Positions 1-63,318 of a stretch of DNA of 64,000 bases are shown in pieces. The notes below the pieces were generated by a model. The model worked only from the letters and a program-made list of their open reading frames with translations, searched no databases and was not told where the DNA came from. The translations under genes and the position numbers were made by a program. Each line of letters opens with the position of its first letter. Positions within the stretch are counted from its first letter, which is position 1. The DNA is from Chaetorhynchus papuensis. Taxonomy: Eukaryota > Chordata > Aves > Passeriformes > Rhipiduridae. The DNA is taken from NCBI GenBank assembly GCA_013396525.1, contig VWYX01000625.1, positions 233,476 to 297,475 on the forward strand, in the 5' to 3' direction.

Positions 1-3000
1 AAGGACTCACACCAAGTCCCAGCGTTTCAGACCTCCCCACAGAGAATATTTTTAGGATTCTGAATTTCTCGTGGGGTTAAAGTCAGGAGTATGAATTACC
101 CTCCAAAGAAGCAAGACCTAAAATACCACCATTTCCCTCCTGTAGGGGCTTTTATTGATAGATCTTGAAATGCTCCAGGGTATCTTTCCCATCAGACAGG
201 GAGGCAGAACTGAAGCAGCTCCTCAGAATCACATTGGCAAGGAGCATCCAAGCTGGGGAGGATCCTGGTGTCTCCAAGGGCAGGGTAATTCACAGCCCCT
301 TAGGATGTAAGACTCTCCCATGAGGGTTTCTATTAGTATTTTAATTTCTGTTTCAGGCTGTCACAGGCTTAAAATGACTTGTGGTTTGCTCTCTTAGTTT
401 CTCAGGTGATTTTGTTTTTTTTTTTAATTATCTGATTGAAAAATTATCCATCCAAGAGGAAAAAAAGCTCAAGCTGAGATGTCAAAACATCCACAGAAAG
501 CAAAATTAGACTAAAAAAAATAAAGAAGAATTCCCAGAAGAGATTCTTCAGTATACAAAGGAGCTGTTCATAGTTTTGTATGCACTCAAATGGGTCTGTG
601 TGTGACTTCACACTGCAGTAGGCAGAAGCTTCCTGTGTGCACGTGTAGCTACATCTCATTCCAGCATCAGGATGCATTTTTTCCTGACATAAATCAGGGA
701 GCTTCCTCAATTTCACTGAAACTGCAAAATTATTTTATATGTAACTTAGCAAGCCACGTCTTCTACACTTTACAAAGATTCGTGCACTAACCCCAGAAAG
801 TCCACAAGGAACACAGGCTGTTTGATCACAATTACTTTTCGAGGAATCAGTTGCTAAAGGAAGATGAAATTACGATAACTCAAGGAATGCATGCTCTTAT
901 GTCATGCACATCAAGGTAATTAGTTTTGACTTGGCCTCAGCGATAATTTTTAGATAAGAACACAACCTCCTAACGGCTCGTTTTCTTTATGACATCCTAT
1001 CACTTAGGAAGGCAATTTCTCAGCCCCTCTGAAATGCAGCTACATGCAAGATCACTGCTCCACTTGAATGCCTCCAGTAAATGTGATCCCTCCACAGCCC
1101 CAGCCCCACCGCTCCAGCAACAAGAAGAATTTTGTTCTTGCGTGGCCAGGCAGCTCTTTGTTCCAAACAGTGGAAGAATTAAGCATTGTGGACCAGCTCC
1201 TCAGCTGATCTAATTAGATGGCATTTCATTGAAACCAGGGCCAGCTGATACCAGCTGAGGAGCCAACCCTCGATCTGCAGCAGCAACAGCTGAGGAGTAA
1301 CAAACAGCCAGGGGAAAGAGCTCCTGTCCCACTGCCTAAACAGAACAACGAGCTCAGTGCTTTCAACAGGTTGATCAAGAAATCCCTGGGGGTTTAGGCC
1401 ATCCAGAATATTGTATCTCAAATTAAAGAATGTGAACACTCAAAGCAAAAGGCTGGAGCTGGCAGCTTTGGCTGTCTGAAATCAGTTGAGGCTGGCGATG
1501 CATTTCCACAGAGAGCCCCCCTTTGCCCAGCCCTGATGATCTGACAGGACCAGCCCATCAGTCCCTCCTTCCAGCACTATTCAGCTCCAGCTTGCAGTTC
1601 AGTGCCCCTCCAGGCAACCTTAGCAAAGCCACCACAGGAAGGAGCGGGTGACCACACTGCCTCTGTGATTTGGGGGTGGAGATTTGGGTCAAGATTCATT
1701 CAAAAAAAAAAATACCAAACACCTCACCAAACCCTGGGCTGGACAGCAGCCAAAACATTAGCATGCATTATCAAAAAAAAATATCAGCACCCCACTTGAA
1801 ACGAGTGCTGCTGATGCTTCACACACAGAAGAAGCTGACAGTGGAATCAGGCTTATGGAATCACCTCCTGCTCAGCACCAAGTGCCTTCCACAGCAATGA
1901 AAGTGATTTTGGTGGTGAGGGAGGTTAATATGCAGTGCCCACTTAGATTGCCAGTGTGTTGGTGAGGCAAAGCACCAATAAATGAGGTCAGCACATGAAT
2001 CTTCAGAGGGGGGAAGGAGAGGGAGAGCAGGAAGGGCAGCATGGCCACAGGGGCCAGGCAAGGCATGTGATGCCCTCAGGACCTGCAGCATCGTAGATGG
2101 AAGCTCTCAGAAAGGGAAAATCCATTTTTCCATTAGAAGTAACAATAAAAATATTACACTGATTCAAAGTGTGCGATCAGGCCTGACTTACAGCTTGCCC
2201 TGCTGCATTCAGGCTTTACATCAGAAGGCTGTAAACTGTTATAGCAGAAAATAATAGCTGGGTGTGTTTACTCACCCAAAACCATGCTTCATTTATTTAC
2301 CTGAATACACTATCACGTACACTGACCATTGTGGCTGCTCAGTGAGGCAGGCAGGCAAAAACGGGGAGGATAAACATCTAAACAGATTTCAGCAGCAGAT
2401 AAGCTATTAATTCATGCACAAAACAATGAGGAAATTCCAGGATATATGACAAGAACCCCTCCCGAATTCTGGACTGTGTTATTAAATAAAAGCAAAGGTA
2501 GAACATGCAAAGAAGCGCTGAGTGCCAGTCTGTAATGCCAAATTAAAAAGCTTGTTAGATCCAAAGCAATCCTGGCTCGTGACTGTAGCAATTCAATGTG
2601 AAATTCCCAATAACTTTCAAGTACTTCAATAAAGGAGAGGAAAGATCTTAATTCAGCGACCAAAAATAAAATACAGAGTTGATGTAAGGGACTTGATTTC
2701 ATTTATGTGACTGAAATGAGCTGTATGCAATGACTTATTGATGTCACAATATTCCATTAAGAACTTATTATTTTCTTGTTTACATAATGCCAGCAATTAC
2801 AGGGGTAACGCTGGTCCAACACACAGCACAGCAGAAATGAAAAGCTCTTTGCCACATACTGGAGTTTCATATGAAGACACAGAGTTTAGTTAAGGAGAAA
2901 TATTTACATATTCCTTACTGAGACCAAGCTAACTTGGAAAGTTAAATAATAAACAACTATCTTCTGGTTCTAACTAACAACTGCCCAAATCAGGCATGAT

Positions 3001-4084
3001 TTCAAAGGCCCTGTGGCTCTATGCACACAAATTTGGTACTTAAAGGCCTGCTTGAACAATAATCAGCAGTCACCAAAAATTTTGGGTTTTTTATCAAGCC
3101 TTGCATGCAAACATTTGGAGCCAGAGGAGGTTAAGTTGCATGCAAACATGCACTGAAAGTGAAGGGGCCACAGCCTCACAGTATCTGCACAGGGATGTAG
3201 GGCTGAAATCCAGCTGGGTGGACACAAACCCCCATTTCTTCCCTAGCAGGGGTGGATCACACACGCCCCAGACCCCAGCACAAGCACAAAAGCTCTCGCT
3301 TGCCCAGGGCCAGCAATGAGTTTGTCCTGGCAAGCTGCACTAGCCTTGGAATAGCTCAGACCCAGCCCCTGGGTCTGCCTGCCACCTGCCACCCCATTTC
3401 CAGGCTGTCCTGACCTGCAGCCCAGCTCCTGGCTTACCCCAGGGGTTTCATGCACCAACAATCTGTGGCTTCCTGACCACAAGCCACCTCAGCCCTCCCA
3501 GCCCAGCAGACACTTCCGTTCCCACCTCCCTGGCCAGAGCACCAGGCTCCCTGCCAGCCCCACGGGGTCACCAGCAATGTGCAAATGTGAGATTGGCACT
3601 TGTTTTGTGCTCCCAAACACGATCACAGAGGTGAGAGCAGCCCCTTCACTCACACCTGGGGCACAGCGACTCCAGGACGAGAGCAGGGCTGCGCTCTTGC
3701 ACCTGGCTCATGGGAAAGATCCAGGAGAAAACAGGTGGGCTGGTAATCCCCCGTGTGTGATGGGCTACAGGTGGAGCCCTCAGGGGTTTGGCAAGAGCCA
3801 GATGAGCCCTGGCTTCACTCCCTTGGCTTCACCAATCAGCACAGCTTAGAGGCACAGAGGGGCTGGAACAGACTGCTGGTGCTGACCATCAACAGCCTTC
3901 AGGACAGAGGAAAAAAGGCTCAGGAAACAAGGAATTATGCATTTCTCTTAGTCCAAAGCAAAGCCACAAGCCCACTCTCTGCCAGAATTCGCCAGCTGGC
4001 CAGTGCATCTTATGTCACAGATGAGCCATCAGTGGCTAAAGGCATTTATAGATACTGAAGCTGAGAAACAAATGCAGTGACATA
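1..4084. other. Upstream intergenic flank, no gene seen
   Basis: Only short, compositionally ordinary open frames occur on both strands, and none shows a recognisable domain, a signal peptide followed by a plausible protein, or a series of exons with compatible splice sites. Short A-runs lie near 1700 and 1770 and a T-run near 415-425. No tRNA, rRNA or clear repeat-family match was seen by eye. Confidence 0.6.
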
Positions 4085-5000
4085 AGACAGTTCTCCTTTA
4101 TTCACATCTCTGGGGCACTTGGGTCCAGGCAAAACTTGTCCATAAAGTTCAGTTACAGAAGAGAACACAGAACATCCACCAGTCTCACATCTTTAGATAA
4201 AACCCAAATGTTTAAAAGGCTTAAGGAACAAACAGCTTGTGGAAGCCAGGGAGATTCAGACACAATTTATATGAAACCATACTTAACTGAATAGCCAGCA
4301 TGCACTAAAGATCACAGATGAAAACAAAAACATGTAGTTTCAAGAAATTAGTTACTTGTTCACAGCATTGCCATTTCCACCTCTTGAAAGCCACGTAATT
4401 AACTAGATCCAGTTGCCTGCATTATATTTCAAAGCCAGCCTCCCTTTCATTATATAACTCTTACACACGGAGTTACAACACGTTTGATACAATGTTCTTT
4501 CCTGCAAAGTAAATTCAAACAACTTTAACTCAAAGAACTCACTCAAGTAATTTGCAACTTTCTCCTCAGACCTGCTCAGTTTCAGCCCCATCTAACGCCA
4601 CAGACCTCAGTTTTAGTAGGGCAAACACCAAGAAAAAAACTCCGTGTCGCTAAACTTTGCAACCTACAAATTCTACTGTGCCATATTATCTATCCTCACT
4701 TAAAGTGCTACAAACAGCTCCCCCAGAACTCCTTAAAAAAAACCACAACAGAGCGCAACACAAGCGATACACAAAGAACCAGGTATCCTGGCACTCACCC
4801 CTCACTGGCTTCGGCCGCCCTCCTCCGTCAGCCACTCCCCAAACTACAGGCTCCAGCTTCTACCTGCCCCCTTTTGTCTCCTCGGGCTTGATTAGTAATC
4901 CAGCGCAGCTGATTTCCCGAGGAGACAGCCGCAGGAGAAAGGCTACAGCCACAGGCAGGCAAAAAAAAGAACCCCAAAACCAGGGAGATAATCTTCCACA
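4085..5000 (-). ncRNA. Possible minus-strand polyadenylated lncRNA upstream of FAM20C
   Basis: Read on the minus strand, a consensus polyadenylation signal AATAAA (complement of 4097-4102) follows AT-rich, 3'UTR-like sequence. About 700 bases upstream on the same strand, a GC-richer block (about 4800-4990) ends in a perfect splice-donor hexamer GTGAGT (complement of 4793-4798). This is the arrangement expected of a GC-rich first exon and a terminal exon transcribed away from FAM20C. The only minus-strand frame of note in the distal part is 62 codons (4403-4591) and resembles no protein I know, so a non-coding RNA is the better guess. The splice acceptor is not identified. All of this is inference from signals; no homology supports it. 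Confidence 0.22.
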
Positions 5001-5889
5001 TGCTGTTCATACTACACCCCCACCACGTATCACACCCTGTTCCAGCAACTGTGGGTTCCCCAGCTGGACCAAAACTGAAAGGTTCTTCCTGATGGACCTA
5101 AAATGCCGGCTTCCTAACCTAGGTTAAAATAAGCTGAATGTTGTCTCACTGCATAGAGAGGGAGTTAAATTATGAACCCAACCTGATTTCCCAAGCAGCA
5201 CTGTACAGACTTGATATTGAACAGTAGTGGGAGGCAACGACACATGAGGAACCACTGCCACTGTCCACACAGTCAGCTGTCCAGACAGCCTTTGTCCAAG
5301 CCGATCTTGGTGGAAAAAAAGTGGGAAAAGACAGCTTCTGGCTCTGTAGCAAAACGTTTCGCTGTGACTAAGTAGACCTGTACTCGAAGGATCCAGGTGC
5401 ACCTCTGACCCCTGGGACTACAAAGTATCCCTAAGACAGCAAGTTTTGTCTTTCCACAAAGCTACAGAGCAGTCCATAGGATCATGGTCCTGTTAGGTCT
5501 TTTTTGTTGTTGTTCATCAATCTTTATTCCTGCTGGAAAAGCAGTGATTTCCCTCGTGCAAAACATGTGACACTGTAACGCTGCAGGGATGTGCTTCAGA
5601 GGAGTGCAGAGCACGGGGCTCTCCACAAGTCCCAGTAAGGGAACAGTGCTGGACGGAGCCTGGCAGATGGGAGAACACTTTTCGAGGAAAAGAAACACTT
5701 TAATGTGGTTTAATTCAGGGGAAAACGGGCTGCCTCATTCAGCATTGAGATGGTTCTGTGGAAAGGTGGTGGTGGGTCGGAGTAAGCACTTTGCCCTTCT
5801 CGCTCCTCCTACAGCCCAACTCAACCACGGCTGGAGCCCTGCTATGGACCAGAGAATCCAGGGAAACTCTGCCCAAAGACAGAAATCAG
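5001..5889. other. Upstream flank, no gene seen
   Basis: Mixed-composition sequence with short open frames on both strands (for example minus 5462-5698 and plus 5589-5912). These have no recognisable motif and no supporting exon structure. It may contain distal promoter elements of FAM20C, but nothing specific can be pointed out. Confidence 0.5.
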
Positions 5890-6300
5890 CAGCTCTGAGC
5901 ATCCCTGCCTGATCACCTAAAGAAGCAGGAACAGCTCGTTCCTCCCTCCAGAGTGCCCTCGCTCTCCGACAGCTGCCAGCAGCACTCCTCGGGCTGCGCT
6001 GGCCCCGAGGCCACCACTCCCATTAGCCCACTGTGCCAGCCGGACGCGGAGCCAGCTGCCGGGGAAGGCAGCAGGAGGGCGGGCAGCACGCTCCCGGATT
6101 ATCACAGCCCGCAGGATCCCGGATTAGACAGCCCGGCTGCTCCCCGGGGGGAGCGGAACACGCGGCTCCCCGCGCTGACCTTGCGGGGCCGGGGGCGAGG
6201 GCAGCGGGCACTGCGCCACTTGCCAGCCCGGGCAGGGACGGAGCCCAGTCGCCGATGCCAGCCCGGCACACACCGCGCTCCTGCTTCGCAATGCTCTTAG
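5890..6300. promoter_or_regulatory. CpG-rich upstream segment (probable CpG island shore/promoter)
   Basis: GC content and CpG frequency rise sharply here compared with the preceding 5.8 kb, with dense CpGs around 6000-6060 and especially 6130-6250. It lies 1.2-1.6 kb upstream of the FAM20C exon 1 region. It could be part of the FAM20C promoter, or a bidirectional promoter if the minus-strand transcript suggested at 4.1-5.0 kb is real. The open frames through it (such as 6033-6509) are typical of stop-poor CpG islands and are not treated as genes. Confidence 0.4.
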
Positions 6301-6500
6301 CGCAGATTCCTCTCTCCTCTACCGCTTTTTCCTTTTTTTTTTTTTTTTCCCTTATATTTTTTTTTCCCCAAACCTTTGTGGAACAGACGCCCTCTCCTTG
6401 CCCCAGTTGGAGCTGCAGTAGAATGAAAAGCGGGGGTGGGAAGAAGGGAGGAGAGGAGGGAAAAAAAACCCCGCTTTTGGTTGAGGTTTTCCTGTTACTA
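6300..6500. repeat. T-rich and purine-rich low-complexity tracts
   Basis: Two T-rich runs (about 6325-6367) are followed by a GGGA/GAGG-rich purine stretch (about 6425-6470). This is low-complexity sequence in the promoter-proximal region with no coding content. Confidence 0.6.
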
Positions 6501-6509
6501 TCACTGTAG

Positions 6510-6660
6510 CGTTTATTTAGCCAATCTCCTAACTATGACGTGAGGAAGGCAGGAATCATGGCTCGCTCATAATATTTAACACACCCACTGAAAGCTCGAG
6601 CTGCAGAGCTACTAGTCCAACCAGTCTCCAGAATTCAGTGTAGCTGAAAGAGGTTTTCAC
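6510..6660 (+). promoter_or_regulatory. Candidate FAM20C core promoter (CCAAT box, CRE-like site)
   Basis: A CCAAT box (AGCCAATCT, 6519-6527) is followed within 10 bases by a CRE-like site TGACGTGA (6536-6543), then an AT-rich segment with a weak TATA-like string (about 6569-6579). Long pyrimidine tracts of the kind seen in 5' UTRs begin at about 6680. The spacing suggests transcription initiating around 6600-6680. This is inferred from motifs only, and other start sites further downstream, in the CpG island overlapping the gap, are possible. Confidence 0.3.
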
Positions 6661-6679
6661 TCTGCACCTGCCAAAGATT

Positions 6680-6738
6680 TCTCCCCCCTTTTCCCTTCTC
6701 TCCCCCCTTCTCTCTTCCTTTCTCTCTCTCTCTCTCCT
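6680..6738 (+). repeat. CT-rich pyrimidine tract ending in a (TC)n run
   Basis: About 59 bases are nearly all C and T, ending in an uninterrupted (TC)n run of about eight units (6721-6736). Such tracts occur near initiator regions and in 5' UTRs and are prone to length polymorphism. Confidence 0.7.
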
Positions 6739-7010
6739 AAAGAAAGATCTGTAAGACCCAGCAGAGATCAAAGACCTCTTCGCTAAAAAGAACCTCTACT
6801 GATTTATATTAGTTTCTTTCCTCTATTCCTTCCTTCTCCTTTTTTTTTTCCCTGTGCCATATTTAACCTTTATGTTGCAGTTGTGCCATCAGACAGTTTT
6901 GCAGCCAAAAAAAACCAACCCAAGCCAAAGCACAAGCCCAGCTCGGATACAGCAGCCACCCAGATTCGATCTCAGTTGAACATACTAATCTCTCCCAAGC
7001 ACTGGACGCG

Positions 7011-7046
7011 ATGGATGAAGAAACTGGAACCGCTCTAAGAAAATGA
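7011..7046 (+). promoter_or_regulatory. Upstream ORF (11 codons plus stop) in strong start context
   Basis: An ATG with G at -3 and G at +4 (gcgATGG) opens an 11-codon frame, MDEETGTALRK, closed by TGA. If the surrounding sequence is transcribed as FAM20C 5' UTR, this uORF would be expected to reduce initiation at the main start. The context is directly visible; function is inferred. Confidence 0.35.
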
Positions 7047-7369
7047 TTTTCCAGCCAAGGTTCTTAAAGAGTCTGAGAGAAGAGAGGGAGCGAGAGCAAG
7101 CGGAGAGCGCTTCTGCTGCATCACTGCTCAAATCCAAGCGAAGGGAGTCAGCGTTTCCAGCGCAGCCAAATATTATGGATGATTTTTTTTCTTCTGTCGC
7201 CTTTCCGCACAGGTTTTCTTAATATTTTTCTTTCCCCCCTCGTCCTCCCCGTATTTTTTTTAAATTTTATTTAATCAGCGGCTGTGCCTGATGCCGGTTT
7301 CTCTCCAAGAGCCAGCTTTCCCTGTTTGTTGTGATCCCTGTAATAAAAAGAGGGAGAAATCGTGAACAG

Positions 7370-7414
7370 ATGGCTTTCTATATTGCCATGCCGCTGGCAC
7401 TGTTTTCCTGTTGA
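7370..7414 (+). promoter_or_regulatory. Second short upstream ORF (14 codons plus stop)
   Basis: The ATG at 7370 opens a 14-codon hydrophobic frame, MAFYIAMPLALFSC, followed by TGA. It ends about 90 bases before the candidate FAM20C start at 7507. It could be a second uORF on the same leader. It is too short and too isolated to be treated as a gene. Confidence 0.25.
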
Positions 7415-7506
7415 TTTTAAAGGCTCGGTTCGGAGCTCCTTTATTTTTTAAAAAAAATTTTTTTCCCCCTTTTATTATTTTTTTCCCTCCCCCTCCCAAG
7501 TTCTTG

Positions 7507-7651
7507 ATGATACTGAGACATGAGGACCTATCGGGTTTAGCCTGTTCATTTCTCGGCGCCTATGGAGGTAACTTTATTGACTTGATCGCTCGCTTCCCGA
7601 CCCGAGAGGAGCACGCCGGAGCCCCGGGGGGGGCCCGGCAGCCCCGCGCCC
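7507..7651 (+). CDS. FAM20C: Candidate start of FAM20C coding exon 1 (runs into the gap)
   Basis: An open frame begins with ATG at 7507 (MILRHEDLSG...) and stays open to the N gap. FAM20C proteins start with a short basic or hydrophobic signal-anchor segment. The first residues here are loosely compatible with that, and an acidic/basic segment follows where the stem would be. However, the hydrophobic core is weak and interrupted by Asn and Gly. Using this start with the gap taken at face value gives 723 bases to the donor, which does not match the required phase (exon 1 must end two bases into a codon). Gap length is often approximate, so this is not decisive. The true initiator may lie inside the gap. 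Confidence 0.2.
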
Positions 7652-8222
7652 NNNNNNNNNNNNNNNNNNNNNNNNNNNNNNNNNNNNNNNNNNNNNNNNN
7701 NNNNNNNNNNNNNNNNNNNNNNNNNNNNNNNNNNNNNNNNNNNNNNNNNNNNNNNNNNNNNNNNNNNNNNNNNNNNNNNNNNNNNNNNNNNNNNNNNNNN
7801 NNNNNNNNNNNNNNNNNNNNNNNNNNNNNNNNNNNNNNNNNNNNNNNNNNNNNNNNNNNNNNNNNNNNNNNNNNNNNNNNNNNNNNNNNNNNNNNNNNNN
7901 NNNNNNNNNNNNNNNNNNNNNNNNNNNNNNNNNNNNNNNNNNNNNNNNNNNNNNNNNNNNNNNNNNNNNNNNNNNNNNNNNNNNNNNNNNNNNNNNNNNN
8001 NNNNNNNNNNNNNNNNNNNNNNNNNNNNNNNNNNNNNNNNNNNNNNNNNNNNNNNNNNNNNNNNNNNNNNNNNNNNNNNNNNNNNNNNNNNNNNNNNNNN
8101 NNNNNNNNNNNNNNNNNNNNNNNNNNNNNNNNNNNNNNNNNNNNNNNNNNNNNNNNNNNNNNNNNNNNNNNNNNNNNNNNNNNNNNNNNNNNNNNNNNNN
8201 NNNNNNNNNNNNNNNNNNNNNN
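7652..8222. other. Assembly gap of 571 N covering FAM20C coding exon 1
   Basis: A single run of N is flanked by extremely GC-rich sequence: an eight-base G run just before it and dense G runs just after. Exon 2 onward supplies 382 residues, whereas mammalian FAM20C is about 584 residues long. About 200 codons (roughly 600 bases) therefore belong to exon 1, which fits the gap size well. The gap hides the signal anchor, the stem/propeptide region and its processing site. Confidence 0.97.
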
Positions 8223-62394
<54,172 letters not shown>

Positions 62395-62863
62395 TGAAAT
62401 GGCAAGACTACGTTTTTACCAGCCGAGTCAAGAAGATTCAAAGAGGAAAAAAGAAAAAAACTAAAACAAAAAAAAAAAGTCTTGCAAAAGACTGTGTATG
62501 CCACTTTGTGAATTCAGTGAATTCAGAAATGAGAAATAATTGTTCCCAAAGTAGGTAAAGTGTAGACTCTGCAAAGGATTAGTTCATTAAGAAAAAATAA
62601 GTCTAATGTGATGCTTTTCATTAGTTCCTGAAGAGAGATTATGAAAAGGTTCAGAAAATACTCAATCATTGACAGACAACAGTCTGATAGCAAAACACCT
62701 CCTGTCCTTTTTGTATAGAAAGGAGGCCTTTACTTAATATTTTGTATTTATATATGGTATATCTATGAAACCCCAGACCTACCTTCCAAATTTAACTAAG
62801 AGGGACAGCATAGTTTTGTGACTCACACTTTACTTGTGGTGACAGTCCACTTGGTATTTTGTG

Positions 62864-62950
62864 TTAACCCTTTAAGTGCTCTAATCCACTGTATCTTATT
62901 TAAATTGAATGCTTATTTTCCCCCCAGCTACTCAGCATTTAAAGGGTTAA
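62864..62950 (+). promoter_or_regulatory. Predicted 17-bp stem-loop in the 3' UTR
   Basis: The left arm TTAACCCTTTAAGTGCT (62864-62880) pairs with AGCATTTAAAGGGTTAA (62934-62950) over 17 positions: 16 Watson-Crick pairs and one G-U, with a 53-base loop. In the transcript this would be a stable hairpin between stop codon and poly-A site. It could affect mRNA stability or protein binding, or be the remnant of a small inverted-repeat element. The pairing is directly visible; the role is inference. Confidence 0.6.
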
Positions 62951-62975
62951 GGCAGTATGAACTTATAAAGGCAAA

Positions 62976-63013
62976 AAATAATAATAATAATTATAATAAT
63001 AATGATAATAAAT
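62976..63013. repeat. (AAT)n-rich microsatellite in the 3' UTR
   Basis: An imperfect run of AAT/ATA units of about 38 bases. It includes an AATAAA hexamer at 63007-63012 that could act as a proximal polyadenylation signal. Confidence 0.85.
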
Positions 63014-63195
63014 ACAGGGGTTACCAGAAGGGAATTTCACTAATTGTGCTTTGACAGGAATACTTGAATGTTGGTTTTACAAAGTGATGTAAAATGACAA
63101 GTTGTACTATTTGTCCATAAGGAGGTGGCAGCTCTTATCTTTCTAGACTATCATAGCTGAGCTGCTACTTTTCAATTTTGCTTTTGATAGTTTTG

Positions 63196-63203
63196 TGTAA
63201 ATA
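63196..63203 (+). promoter_or_regulatory. Pumilio response element (TGTAAATA)
   Basis: Exact match to the UGUANAUA consensus bound by PUM1/PUM2, placed about 95 bases before the polyadenylation signal in an AU-rich context. Single motif matches of this length can occur by chance. Confidence 0.4.
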
Positions 63204-63294
63204 TATACATATATGGGTAAAAAGCTGCTTTCGGCAGCTCTAGGCTTACTTTTGCAGCATTTTTGTGGAATTGTTTGCAACGTGGTAAAAGTGC

Positions 63295-63300
63295 AATAAA
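63295..63300 (+). terminator. FAM20C: Polyadenylation signal AATAAA of FAM20C
   Basis: Canonical hexamer about 900 bases after the stop codon, followed within 30 bases by a G/T-containing stretch (ATGTGTAGCC, then TTGTCT) suitable as a downstream element. After it the sequence changes from AT-rich UTR to ordinary flank. Taken as the main 3' end. Confidence 0.75.
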
Positions 63301-63318
63301 GATATGCAAAATGTGTAG

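Larger units (their letters stand above)
6660..7506 (+). other. FAM20C: Probable FAM20C 5' UTR (exon 1, non-coding part)
   Basis: This segment lies directly upstream of the hidden first coding exon. It contains CT tracts (6680-6737), an A-rich/CCAA segment (6905-6935), a GA-rich segment (7075-7110) and T-rich runs (7190-7270, 7440-7495), a mix typical of long vertebrate 5' UTRs. Two short upstream open reading frames are present. No splice acceptor had to be assumed, so it may be contiguous with coding exon 1. The true 5' end is not visible. Confidence 0.4.
62395..63318 (+). other. FAM20C: FAM20C 3' UTR
   Basis: Begins after the TAG stop and is taken to end about 18 bases after the AATAAA at 63295-63300, giving roughly 920 bases. 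It contains A-rich runs at 62448-62478, a 17-bp stem-loop (62864-62950), an AAT repeat (62976-63013) and a Pumilio-type site at 63196. An earlier AATAAA inside the AAT repeat (63007-63012) could yield a shorter isoform. The exact cleavage site is not visible. Confidence 0.8.

Noticed and set aside
4657..5127. 156-codon plus-strand frame upstream of the gene
   Set aside because: Rich in Pro/Ser/Thr/Gln with no hydrophobic core or domain, overlapping a GC-rich block better read as a possible minus-strand exon.
63001..63012. AATAAA in the AAT repeat as the main poly-A signal
   Set aside because: It arises inside a microsatellite and lacks a clear GT-rich downstream element; the later AATAAA at 63295 is better placed, though a minor isoform is possible.
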